Shown here piece after piece: positions 7,459-13,848 of a stretch of 51,566 nt of DNA. Positions within the stretch are counted from its first letter, which is position 1. Every line of letters begins with the position of its first letter. The notes under the pieces are model-generated. The model saw only the letters and a list, made by a program, of their open reading frames with translations, made no database searches and was not told where the DNA came from. The DNA is from a virus: IMG/VR virus record IMGVR_UViG_3300020034_000025, positions 1 to 51,566 of that record, one strand, 5' to 3'. The position numbers were made by a program, and so were the translations under genes.

Positions 7459-7989
7459 GTGGAAGCGGACGAAATCCGGCGTCGAATAGGCAACGCTCTA
7501 CGAGTAGTGCTGACCGACGCGGACATGACACACGCGCAGCTAGGCGCCGCTATCGGGAGCAGCCGCAGCGCAGTCGCATCGTGGGTCAACGGAACGAACA
7601 TGGTTTCGCTAGAAGCGGTCCCACGCATAGACGCAGTGCTCGGATGCCGCCTACTGGAACAAGCGGGGATCATCACCGCCAGGTCGTTGCTCGACGCGAT
7701 TGACGCAGACGGGTCGCTCGACGAGCTTGCTCGAGGTGACCTCAGAGCGACCCTAGAGCGCTGTATCGCCGATACAGCCCGCAGGCGCATAGCGGAGGTC
7801 GCAAGCGACGGTGACGCCACTGAGACGCACGTAGCGCTGCCTGACGGTCCGTCGACCGAAGAGGCAGCGCTACGTCTACTCGTCGAGCTGTTTGGGCCCG
7901 GCAGGCTCGCAGAGCTAGGCGCTCAGATAACCAGCCTCGCCGCTGTGGTCCCGGTGGCTACGGACGGGTCTGCCACCGGGGTGGGCTAA
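7459..7989 (+). CDS. Probable immunity repressor (HTH protein)
   Basis: 176 aa when started at GTG 7459 (preferred because of the TACCCT box just before it; an upstream in-frame start at 7414 adds 15 Pro-rich residues). An Xre-like HTH lies at the N-terminus: VLTDADMTHAQLGAAIGSSRSAVASWVNG. The rest is helical and acidic with no peptidase (Ser/Lys) dyad like that of LexA/cI, so induction by self-cleavage is not evident. It diverges from the early operon, as expected of a prophage repressor. A general HTH regulator remains possible. Confidence 0.7.
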   Translation: MEADEIRRRIGNALRVVLTDADMTHAQLGAAIGSSRSAVASWVNGTNMVSLEAVPRIDAVLGCRLLEQAGIITARSLLDAIDADGSLDELARGDLRATLERCIADTARRRIAEVASDGDATETHVALPDGPSTEEAALRLLVELFGPGRLAELGAQITSLAAVVPVATDGSATGVG

Positions 7990-8189
7990 ACGAATGCGTG
8001 CTCCCATCGGTGTGCTTGGACGTACACCCCGGGTACTCGCATGCGTTCCAGCTCTCCGAACCTGACGCGTCGGTCATCTGTGAAGCCACGAACGGTCCGC
8101 TCCTGCGACCCTTCGACTTGCGCTTGACGGTGTTGTGTGACGTTGCCACTGGTGTCCCCCACCTGAAATAGATCCCTCGGAAACTGCAA
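7986..8189 (-). CDS. 67-aa protein of unknown function
   Basis: Starts MQFPRDLFQVGDTSGNVTQH and ends GVYVQAHRWEHAFV; polar, mixed alpha/beta, with no Cys. Its stop overlaps that of the convergent repressor gene by sharing bases 7987-7988. A terminator-like hairpin (8191-8229) sits directly before its start, so it needs its own promoter in that stretch. Coding character looks genuine, but I recognise no domain. Confidence 0.6.
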   Translation of the reverse strand: MQFPRDLFQVGDTSGNVTQHRQAQVEGSQERTVRGFTDDRRVRFGELERMRVPGVYVQAHRWEHAFV

Positions 8190-8190
8190 C

Positions 8191-8229
8191 CAGGGGTGGC
8201 CGGCCCCGCTGCGAGGTCAGCCACCCCTG
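8191..8229 (-). terminator. Terminator-like hairpin after the TPR gene
   Basis: Ten-bp perfect arms (8191-8200 and 8220-8229, CAGGGGTGGC and its complement) with a 19-nt loop. They begin six bases past the stop of the minus-strand TPR gene. The minus-strand tail GTTGCAGTTT is only modestly U-rich. Confidence 0.6.
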
Positions 8230-8234
8230 CTGTT

Positions 8235-9329
8235 TCAAGCTGCGTTGCAGACCGCTTCCCGCAGCTCATCGGCCGCAGGATTACCCGCACAACGATCACA
8301 CGCGGCGCTGACCATCGTGAGGTGTTCAGCGACCCGCTGCGACGTGACGCCAGCTTGCATGTCGATGGCTTCACGTCCGGTAGCTAGCGCTTCGTCTGGT
8401 GCTCCCCGCAGGGCCTGCGTAGCTGCGAGGTTGAGCGCAGTCATCGACGCTGACCGCCGGTTTGTGCCTGTGTCGTACTGCGACAGCGAAGCCCGGTGGC
8501 GGAGGTCCGCTGTGTCGAGCGCCCTGGCGACGCTCTGAGGGGAGACGTCGTCAGACGCGGCCCATGCGAGGTCAAGTAGCGCGCGGCCAGTGTCACCCTG
8601 CTGGTGCGGTTGGTCGAAGAACGTCGACCATGGGCGTGCGATCATCTCGCCAGGGAGAGCACCCGCCAGCGCCTCGTCTGACTGGCCGACCGCGGTCAAC
8701 GTCGGTTGCCACAGGCCCATTCGTGCGAGTGCTCGAGCTTGCACGCTGTAGAGCATCGACAGTTCTGTTGGGGTCAGACCTGGCAGCTCTAGCGCCCGTT
8801 GTGCTAGCAGCGCTCCGGCTTGTGGGTCGCCGTTCCACGCTTCGGTACGAGCGCGGGTCCCGATAATCCTCGCTTCTAGCGACGGGTTTCCGGCGTGGAC
8901 CGCGCATTCCTGTGCTGCGCTGAGTAGGTCGTTGGCGATGGTTCTCCGGTTGGTGTCGAACGCGAGGAACCCCACCGCTCGGAACAGCCACGCCGCCGCG
9001 GCGTACAGGTCTGCGTCGAGGTGGTTTGGGTGGTGTGACCTCAGGAGCGCTTCGACGTCTCGGACGCTCACGAGAGCCGCTGTGTACTGCTCCCCGTGGT
9101 CGTCTTCCGCGCCACCCCCGACGACCATCGCTCGCGTCTCGTAGAAGTGTGCGACTGCACGGATTTGGTCGATTTTGGCAGGGTCGACCTGTGCGGTAGG
9201 CGCCTCGCCTGCGACGCCGCGCATGCGTTTCGCGACCTCGTTGAGAGCGGAGCCGAGCGGCTGGTATCTCCCTAGTCCTCCGGCCACAGCAACGACACCC
9301 CCCACTCGTAGAAACGTTCGTCGGTCCAT
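8235..9329 (-). CDS. Orphan TPR-domain protein of the actinobacterial regulator type
   Basis: 364 aa, Ala-rich and helical. Paired-helix repeats are visible (LYAAAAWLFRAVGFLAFD, LEARIIGTRARTEAWNGD, LSMLYSVQARALARMG, MTALNLAATQALRGAPDEAL), matching the tetratricopeptide half of Streptomyces-type HTH-TPR regulators, which usually follows an Xre HTH in one chain. Here the HTH is absent. The N-terminus MDRRTFLRVGGVVAVAGG resembles a twin-arginine signal, but the same RRxFL segment is common at the HTH-TPR junction of those regulators, so export is doubtful. Beside the lysogeny switch, it may sense a ligand or peptide and act on one of the HTH proteins; this is inference. Confidence 0.7.
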   Translation of the reverse strand: MDRRTFLRVGGVVAVAGGLGRYQPLGSALNEVAKRMRGVAGEAPTAQVDPAKIDQIRAVAHFYETRAMVVGGGAEDDHGEQYTAALVSVRDVEALLRSHHPNHLDADLYAAAAWLFRAVGFLAFDTNRRTIANDLLSAAQECAVHAGNPSLEARIIGTRARTEAWNGDPQAGALLAQRALELPGLTPTELSMLYSVQARALARMGLWQPTLTAVGQSDEALAGALPGEMIARPWSTFFDQPHQQGDTGRALLDLAWAASDDVSPQSVARALDTADLRHRASLSQYDTGTNRRSASMTALNLAATQALRGAPDEALATGREAIDMQAGVTSQRVAEHLTMVSAACDRCAGNPAADELREAVCNAA

Positions 9330-9477
9330 GGGTTCATCGTCTCATACCTCCCCCTGGTCAGGGGTCTAGGTTCTCACGTTTGGTGGTCCTGTGCTTTCGC
9401 TGTGTGTTATCTTCGTCCCGCAACGGAAGGTGGCCACACGCCCCCTAGGAGTGGTGGGCGTGGGTTCCTTTCGGGTT

Positions 9478-9549
9478 GGAGCGGTACCGGTGTCCCGGTG
9501 TGCCCCTCTCCCTGTTTGGCCGCAGGGGGTACACCACCGGTACCGCTCC
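9478..9549. repeat. Long nested hairpin, 15-bp outer stem
   Basis: The outer arms 9478-9492 and 9535-9549 (GGAGCGGTACCGGTG and its exact complement) enclose 42 nt. These can pair again (GTGTGCCCCT with AGGGGGTACAC, imperfectly). It begins five bases past the stop of the minus-strand gene 9554-10057 and lies upstream of the TPR gene. There is no U-tract. The rest of the gap 9330-9477 holds a shorter hairpin near 9433-9463 and nothing coding that I can support. Confidence 0.7.
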
Positions 9550-9553
9550 CCGT

Positions 9554-10057
9554 TCACTCGCCCGTGAGCGCGTCGATCACCTCCTGCGACGCTCCGAGCG
9601 CGACCAGGCCGTCCCGCAGCTCATCTTTGACGTTCCGGAACACCCACGCTGTCTGTCCGCCGCAGTCGACTGGCTCGCGTACGAGGCGGACGTACTCGCC
9701 TGTGGTCGGGAGGGTGAACGTGACCTTGTGCTCCGCACGTTCGAATGCCTGTCCGAGCGTCGAGCAGTGTTCCCCACCGTCGACCTGTATGAGTCGGCGA
9801 TGGTCGCCTTGTCCGTACAGGTAGACCTTTGACCACTCGTCTCCGGGGCGTAGGTCCATCTTGTTGCGGTGCATCACCCCAGAGTTCGGGTTGAACCATC
9901 CGATGTGGGTGAGCCCTTCTGGTACGGGGTCGAGCCCATGTTTGGCCCACCTGGCGGACACGAGGCGTGCTCCGTTGTCGGAGAGCAGCTCCGCTGCGAC
10001 GTCGACAGGGTCAGTGCCTGGTGCCGCGGGGAGGTCGAGCTGTAGCAGGAGCCTCAT
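9554..10057 (-). CDS. Protein of unknown function
   Basis: 167 aa from ATG 10057, which overlaps the upstream stop (ATGA). The first line reads MRLLLQLDLPAAPGTDPVDV, and later strands alternate with polar loops (GVMHRNKMDLRPGDEW, KVYLYGQGDHRRLIQVDGG, KVTFTLPTTGEYVRLVREP). It resembles a small beta domain followed by a helical end. No family recognised. It forms a two-gene unit with the 60-aa gene upstream. Confidence 0.7.
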   Translation of the reverse strand: MRLLLQLDLPAAPGTDPVDVAAELLSDNGARLVSARWAKHGLDPVPEGLTHIGWFNPNSGVMHRNKMDLRPGDEWSKVYLYGQGDHRRLIQVDGGEHCSTLGQAFERAEHKVTFTLPTTGEYVRLVREPVDCGGQTAWVFRNVKDELRDGLVALGASQEVIDALTGE

Positions 10058-10236
10058 CGCTGGGTTGCCTTGACGTGGACGCGCCACGCGGCGCGCTCTA
10101 GTACCTGAGCGGTCCGCTCAGCGACCCGTCTCTCAGCGGCGCTGAGGTGACCGGCCCTGTCGACGCATGCTCGCAGGACTGCGATCTGTGCCGCGTTGAA
10201 TGTGAGTGTCACCGCTGGTCGTCGTTGACCGCTCAC
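10054..10236 (-). CDS. 60-aa helical protein of unknown function
   Basis: The start is placed at GTG 10236, which is preceded by a strong ribosome-binding site (GAGGTGG). From there the protein reads MSGQRRPAVTLTFNAAQ and continues as a basic, Ala/Arg-rich helical stretch. The longer upstream frame crosses a hairpin and is rejected. Its size and basic helices would suit a small DNA-binding protein, but no HTH is identifiable. Confidence 0.6.
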   Translation of the reverse strand: MSGQRRPAVTLTFNAAQIAVLRACVDRAGHLSAAERRVAERTAQVLERAAWRVHVKATQR

Positions 10237-10329
10237 GGGCACCACCTCTGGGGGACGTTCACAAGGGGGACTGTTCCTCTCCCCGCCACGCCTTCGAACC
10301 CCATATTGATACACCGTACGGACGCGACA

Positions 10330-10384
10330 GCGCCCCCACCACCCTTGCACCGGAGTTGTGGACTTCGGGAGGTGGTGGGGGCGC
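10330..10384. repeat. Inverted repeat with 14-bp perfect arms between divergent units
   Basis: Arms at 10330-10343 and 10371-10384 (GCGCCCCCACCACC and its complement) are separated by 27 nt. It sits in the 293-bp gap between a minus-strand gene (start 10236) and a plus-strand gene (start 10530). It could be an operator region or a structured RNA. An AT-richer patch at 10300-10315 beside it may hold the minus-strand promoter. Confidence 0.65.
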
Positions 10385-10516
10385 CGCTTGCAGCACCCGA
10401 CGGCCTGGGCTTGACGACGCAAGCCGGGGGGCGAGGGACACGCTATCGAACCGCACGGGGCCGCATCAATGGGACCGTCGATTCGGGGGGTTCACTCTGC
10501 GTGGCGGGCCTGCTAC

Positions 10517-10522
10517 TACGGT
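10517..10522 (+). promoter_or_regulatory. Leaderless-type promoter (-10 TACGGT)
   Basis: TACGGT (TANNNT) ends 7 nt before ATG 10530, placing the transcript start at the start codon. There is no ribosome-binding site. The spacing is the same as at 14504, 16162 and, on the other strand, 16112 and 20563. Confidence 0.55.
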
Positions 10523-10529
10523 GTCAGGG

Positions 10530-11111
10530 ATGAGTACGGGACAAAGGTTCTCCTTAGAGGACAAAGCCCGGGGCCTGTGGCTCTGGGACAGCGGTTGGCC
10601 GGTCGACGAGGCGGCCGCTGACATCGGAACGGCGCAGCAGAGCTTGTACGCCTGGCGGAAGGACGTCGCGGACGGGAAGCTCAAGCTCCCGCTCTTCTCG
10701 CCGCCTACTGAGCTGCTGGTCGAACGTGCCAGGCGCAGGGGGGACCAGCTCCCCGCCACGGGCACCGAACCCGCGGCAGACGACGACAACGGCGGAGCGT
10801 TGGAACTGTCGACTGGTAGCGGTGTGCCGGAGCGCCCCGAGGTGGTTCCGGCGTCCGAACTGGTCCGAACGAAATCGGATCTGCGTGCCGCTCGAGATGA
10901 GCACGCGAGAACGAAAGCTCAGCTCGACGCTGCGAACGAGGCGATCACGGAGCTGCGGGTCGAAGCGGTCGAAGCGAAGGCGCGTTCCGACGCGGCGCTC
11001 GATGTCGCCGCGACGGAGCTGGCGGACGAGCGGGCGAAAACCAGGGCGGCTGTCGACCGGGCGGACACGTTCGCCCGGTCCATCGGGTATCTGTCGGAGG
11101 TCAAGCGATGA
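10530..11111 (+). CDS. HTH-plus-coiled-coil protein with a transposase-like N-terminus
   Basis: 193 aa from ATG 10530, chosen for the leaderless promoter and because the upstream frame is noise. Residues 5-50 (FSLEDKARGLWLWDSGW, then DEAAADIGTAQQSLYAW) resemble the HTH of IS3-type OrfA/transposase-family proteins. A Pro/Gly/Asp linker follows. About residues 110-185 form a long coiled coil (RAARDEHARTKAQLDAANEA...). The IS3 OrfA plan is an HTH followed by a leucine zipper, but no OrfB, terminal repeats or IS context is present. A domesticated DNA-binding protein is more likely than an active element. Confidence 0.7.
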   Translation: MSTGQRFSLEDKARGLWLWDSGWPVDEAAADIGTAQQSLYAWRKDVADGKLKLPLFSPPTELLVERARRRGDQLPATGTEPAADDDNGGALELSTGSGVPERPEVVPASELVRTKSDLRAARDEHARTKAQLDAANEAITELRVEAVEAKARSDAALDVAATELADERAKTRAAVDRADTFARSIGYLSEVKR

Positions 11112-11440
11112 GTTTCACGAACGCTCACCTGTGCGCCAGGAACGCAGGCGGTCTAGGTCACAGGTGGGACATCATCCCCGTCGAGTGGGAACCGAATACC
11201 CAGTGGTTCTACGACGATATCGACAACTACCGCTGCGAGCGCTGCGGGAAGATCAAGGCGGTCCTGTTCGACAGCAACTACGACCGCTACACCCTCTACA
11301 AGGGGAAGACAGGGGTCGTGTACGGAGCGGACGACGCACGCCCCACACCAGAGGACATCCGGCGGATGTTGCATGCGAAGGTGGCGCGGATCGAAGACCA
11401 GCGAGCGAGACGAGGCAACCTCGCAGCGGTCGCTTCGTAG
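11108..11440 (+). CDS. Protein of unknown function with zinc-binding Cys pairs
   Basis: 110 aa, with its ATG overlapping the stop of the coiled-coil gene (ATGA), so the two are co-translated. It carries an N-terminal CARN...GHRW and a central YRCERCGKIKAVLFD, a plausible C-x-n-C/H plus CxxC zinc site, followed by a helical basic C-terminus (RMLHAKVARIEDQRARRG). No family recognised. It may act with its coupled HTH partner. Confidence 0.7.
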   Translation: MSFTNAHLCARNAGGLGHRWDIIPVEWEPNTQWFYDDIDNYRCERCGKIKAVLFDSNYDRYTLYKGKTGVVYGADDARPTPEDIRRMLHAKVARIEDQRARRGNLAAVAS

Positions 11441-11484
11441 GTCCACCACCACACTGGCGCGGGTGTGGCAGGATGGTCACTGTT

Positions 11485-11562
11485 CGCGGTGAGGACGTCG
11501 CGATTCCTGTCGCACCCGCCTACGCCGGTGGAGGTGTGTAACCGGAGACGTTCCTCACCGCG
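11485..11562. repeat. Inverted repeat 1 of the integrase-side cluster
   Basis: CGCGGTGAGGACGTC starting at 11485 is mirrored by a matching arm ending at 11562, with one extra T in the right arm. The spacer is about 47 nt. A 22-codon frame (ATG 11474 to TAA 11541) overlaps the left arm and spacer. Confidence 0.6.
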
Positions 11563-11564
11563 AG

Positions 11565-11632
11565 CCCCGCGTGTAGCTGGGTAGGCAGCTGGCCACTTAC
11601 CCAGGGAACAGCCATGCCAGCTACACGCGGGG
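11565..11632. repeat. Inverted repeat 2, 16-bp perfect arms (attP candidate)
   Basis: CCCCGCGTGTAGCTGG at 11565-11580 and its exact complement at 11617-11632. The 36-nt loop contains further pairing (CTGGGTA with TTACCCAG, partly overlapping the arms). Total span is 68 bp. It lies on the 3' side of the serine integrase, a usual place for attP, but core bases cannot be named from this sequence alone. Confidence 0.65.
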
Positions 11633-11665
11633 GTGGCGGCCCGCACCTCGGAGCCGGCCGCCACC
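11632..11665. repeat. Inverted repeat 3, 10-bp perfect arms
   Basis: GGTGGCGGCC at 11632-11641 pairs with GGCCGCCACC at 11656-11665, followed on the plus strand by AAAAT. It directly adjoins repeat 2. Confidence 0.6.
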
Positions 11666-11674
11666 AAAATCGCA

Positions 11675-11709
11675 AGCGACCCACCAGCGCATTGGGCTGG
11701 TGGGTCGCT
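11675..11709. terminator. Inverted repeat 4, 14-bp perfect stem, terminator-like
   Basis: AGCGACCCACCAGC at 11675-11688 and its exact complement at 11696-11709, with a 7-nt loop. It has the shape of an intrinsic terminator stem. On the minus strand it is followed by GCGATTTTGG, so it could end leftward transcripts. It could also cap rightward transcription from 11440. Confidence 0.6.
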
Positions 11710-11727
11710 GCGTGCCTCGGGCGAACA

Positions 11728-11794
11728 TGCCAGACAGGCCAGAACCGTTGAAGAAAGACCGTCCCTCACGGTGCAGCATCTGACCTGTCTGGCA
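11728..11794. repeat. Inverted repeat 5, 11-bp perfect arms (attP candidate)
   Basis: TGCCAGACAGG at 11728-11738 and CCTGTCTGGCA at 11784-11794 enclose 45 nt with an inner ACCGT-CCCTC-ACGGT hairpin. At 67 bp the span is almost the same as repeat 2. Serine-integrase attP sites are imperfect palindromes of roughly 50 bp, so this and repeat 2 are the best attP candidates here. Confidence 0.6.
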
Positions 11795-11802
11795 AACCAA
11801 CA

Positions 11803-11847
11803 GGCGCACCGGGACCCGCCGACGAGGCTAGGAGGTCCCGGGGCGCC
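11803..11847. repeat. Inverted repeat 6, 14-bp arms with one mismatch
   Basis: GGCGCACCGGGACC at 11803-11816 against GGTCCCGGGGCGCC at 11834-11847. A competing pairing, GGCTAGG (11826) with CCTAGCC (11846), overlaps it, so alternative structures are possible. Just beyond lies a 12-bp palindrome, ACGCCTAGGCGT, at about 11900-11911, then three near-copies of CCTGTAAC at about 11938-11960. Confidence 0.55.
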
Positions 11848-11992
11848 TAGCCACCAGTGTGGCACTCGCGGAGCGTCTCCGTACACTCCCCAGCACTACA
11901 CGCCTAGGCGTTTGGGTCCTCTCACCCTCCCGTAGCTCCTGTAACCACCTGTAACACCTGTGGACAGCGCCCCAGCTATGGGAGGTGCCTTC

Positions 11993-12244
11993 GTGGCTAC
12001 CCGACACGCGCAAACGCCGCAGGACCCCCAACGGGCGATCCTGCGGCGCTACTGCGACCTGCTAAGCCGCCGCCACCCTGGCACCCGCTGGCACCTTGAC
12101 GCGAATAGGGGTGAGGGTGGTGACCCTGGTGTCATCTCCGGGGAGGTCCCTGGGGCAACCGATGTCACCTCGGTTCCAGACCCCGACCCGCTCGACGACG
12201 GGACCGCGGTGGGGGGTGACAGCGACCACCTCGAAACCGTCTGA
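11993..12244 (+). CDS. Possible small antisense gene at the integrase 3' end (weak)
   Basis: An 83-codon frame starts with GTG at 11993 after GGGAGGTG at good spacing. Its first 23 residues (VATRHAQTPQDPQRAILR...) look protein-like and fall outside the integrase. The remainder is antisense to the integrase C-terminus and is acidic, low-quality sequence. It also contains the terminator-like hairpin 12015-12048. I list it because of the ribosome-binding site only. Confidence 0.25.
   Translation: MATRHAQTPQDPQRAILRRYCDLLSRRHPGTRWHLDANRGEGGDPGVISGEVPGATDVTSVPDPDPLDDGTAVGGDSDHLETV
12015..12048 (-). terminator. Hairpin after the integrase gene
   Basis: CGCCGCAGGA at 12015-12024 pairs with TCCTGCGGCG at 12039-12048 across a 14-nt loop, 14 bases beyond the integrase stop. 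Likely terminator or RNA-end stem of the integrase operon. It is also the last member of the inverted-repeat cluster. Confidence 0.6.
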
Positions 12245-13678
12245 CAGAAACTTTCGCTTGTCTTCGATGTCGAGGGTGGGCCAGTCTTCGGCGAGGTGGA
12301 CGGGGAGCGCCACACCGAACGCCGCGGACCTGGCCGCGGCGACAGCCTCGCGGGTTTCAACGACCCGTGAGACCTTCGCACGTTGCGCCTCGTCGGCCCA
12401 TGTGTCTCCGAGGGTGGCGCGTAGCTCGTCGGTCGCAGGGGACGTCAGGAAGGCGTGTAGGGCCGTTTCCGCCTGCTCCTGCGCGGCGATCGCGGCGTCA
12501 AGCTCCGTGGTCGACACCGAGGGGCGGAGGGTGTGGTCGAGGAACCGGTCCCGGAAGAGGTTGGACACCAGTTCTTCGACCTGCTCAGCGCGGACCAGTG
12601 CGGGGGCGGTGCACTTCCCGTACCCGGTGGTGCGGCACCGGTAGTACCGGTAGGTGACCTCACCCTTAGGGGTGTGCTTCCGGTCGGTGCGGCCGGCCAT
12701 GCGGACCCCGCACGTGGCGCAGCGGATGAGCCCGGAGAGCATGAACTGTCCGGCTTCGCGGCGGATGGTCGTGGTGTTGCTGTTGTTCACCCGCTCCCAC
12801 AGGCCATAGTCGGGAAGGTCGTCAGCGGTGACGAGCAGCGGTTCGTGCGCGTCGGTGTTGACGGTTTCACCGGAAGCGATTTCACCGAGGTACACCCGTG
12901 AGCAGACGATGTTGCGGACGCTCGAGATGCCCCAACCGGCGGCCTTCCCACGGGGCTTGACCCCTTCGGAGTTCAGGTGGTCCGCGATCTTGCGCCAGCT
13001 CGCGCCCCTGTCGCGCATAGCGAAGACGTTGACGACGTACGGAGCTTCGAGGACGTGGGGGATCAGCCTGCGGGTGCCACCGTTGGGTTTGCCGTCGGGG
13101 CCGTAGGTGACGTCTTTGACGTAGCCGAAGGGGGCGTGGTTGGCGATGCCGCTGGCGATGTGGCGCGCGGTGACAGCGGCCCACCCTTCGGTGAGGGTGT
13201 CGCGCTGCCATTGGGCGAGCATGAGCCAGAACGTGCGAATCAGCCTGTCCGTGCCGGTCGCCTTCTCCGGTCCGACGATCATCCCCTCGCGGGCGGAGCG
13301 GAGCTGTCCGCCGCAGTCCTCGAGCTGGTTCATGGCGCCTAGGCCGCCTTGGACGGTGCGGGCGAACCGGTCGACCTTCGCGACGTAGATACCGGCGGAT
13401 TTACCGGCCTTGGCGCGGGCGATGGCGGTTTGCAGGTCTTCGCGGTCGACGGTCCCACCGGAGACGCTGTCGGTTTCGTAGAAGATCCTGTCGATGGTTT
13501 CGCCGTCGGCGGCGGCGCGGCGGTTGATGGCGTCGAGCTGTTCGTCGGGGGACATGAACGCGTCACCCTCGCGGCCGTTGCGGCGTGAGACGCGAATGAC
13601 GGCGTCGAACGGGAGCTTGGTGACGACGACGGAATCGAGGGGGAGGCGGTTGACGTCGAGGGTGTTGGTGGCGGCCAT
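12062..13678 (-). CDS. int: Large serine recombinase (phage integrase)
   Basis: 538 aa from ATG 13678, which follows a strong ribosome-binding site (GAGGGGAGC). The catalytic domain has the nucleophile in VIRVSRRNG (Ser31) and the conserved Arg region KVDRFARTV. The Recombinase domain follows (PFGYVKDVTYG, KIADHLNSEGV, SSVRNIVCSRVYLGEI), then a zinc ribbon (LIRCATCGVRM...YYRCRTT...KCTAP), a coiled-coil stretch and a C-terminal tail. This is the full plan of integrases such as those of Bxb1 and phiC31, which recombine attP with a chromosomal attB without high-energy cofactors. A basic frame further upstream is rejected. Excision would need a directionality factor; the small genes just upstream are candidates by position only. 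Confidence 0.95.
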   Translation of the reverse strand: MAATNTLDVNRLPLDSVVVTKLPFDAVIRVSRRNGREGDAFMSPDEQLDAINRRAAADGETIDRIFYETDSVSGGTVDREDLQTAIARAKAGKSAGIYVAKVDRFARTVQGGLGAMNQLEDCGGQLRSAREGMIVGPEKATGTDRLIRTFWLMLAQWQRDTLTEGWAAVTARHIASGIANHAPFGYVKDVTYGPDGKPNGGTRRLIPHVLEAPYVVNVFAMRDRGASWRKIADHLNSEGVKPRGKAAGWGISSVRNIVCSRVYLGEIASGETVNTDAHEPLLVTADDLPDYGLWERVNNSNTTTIRREAGQFMLSGLIRCATCGVRMAGRTDRKHTPKGEVTYRYYRCRTTGYGKCTAPALVRAEQVEELVSNLFRDRFLDHTLRPSVSTTELDAAIAAQEQAETALHAFLTSPATDELRATLGDTWADEAQRAKVSRVVETREAVAAARSAAFGVALPVHLAEDWPTLDIEDKRKFLSDGFEVVAVTPHRGPVVERVGVWNRGDIGCPRDLPGDDTRVTTLTPIRVKVPAGARVAAA

Positions 13679-13679
13679 G

Positions 13680-13847
13680 TCAGCTCCCCTCGTTGCTGCG
13701 TCGGTTGGCGAAGTATGCGGCGATGTCTGCGGGCATCTCTGGTGCGGGGTAGTGACCGTTACGGGGGGTGCCGTGTGTGTGGTGCCACTTCTCGAACCTG
13801 TCGAGCGTGATTTCGTCGTCACACTGGTAGCAGGTAGTAGCGGCCAT
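13680..13847 (-). CDS. 55-aa zinc-finger-like protein upstream of integrase
   Basis: ATG at 13847 has a ribosome-binding site (GGAAAG), and the stop is followed after one base by the integrase ATG (TGACATG). It opens MAATTCYQCDDEITL and contains a HTHG element, giving a C-x-x-C...H pattern. Function unknown. It shares an identical junction with the two neighbouring small genes. As a tiny gene cotranscribed with integrase it is a candidate directionality factor, on position alone. Confidence 0.65.
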   Translation of the reverse strand: MAATTCYQCDDEITLDRFEKWHHTHGTPRNGHYPAPEMPADIAAYFANRRSNEGS

Positions 13848-13848
13848 G

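Noticed and set aside
8235-9329. Tat-exported protein because of MDRRTFLRVGG
   Set aside because: The same RRxFL segment commonly marks the start of the TPR half of cytoplasmic actinobacterial regulators, and the rest is a regulator-type TPR domain.
10726-11541. 271-aa plus-strand frame across the HTH/coiled-coil gene
   Set aside because: Arg/Ser-rich out-of-frame shadow; the coiled-coil and zinc genes in the other frames are coupled and have proper protein character.
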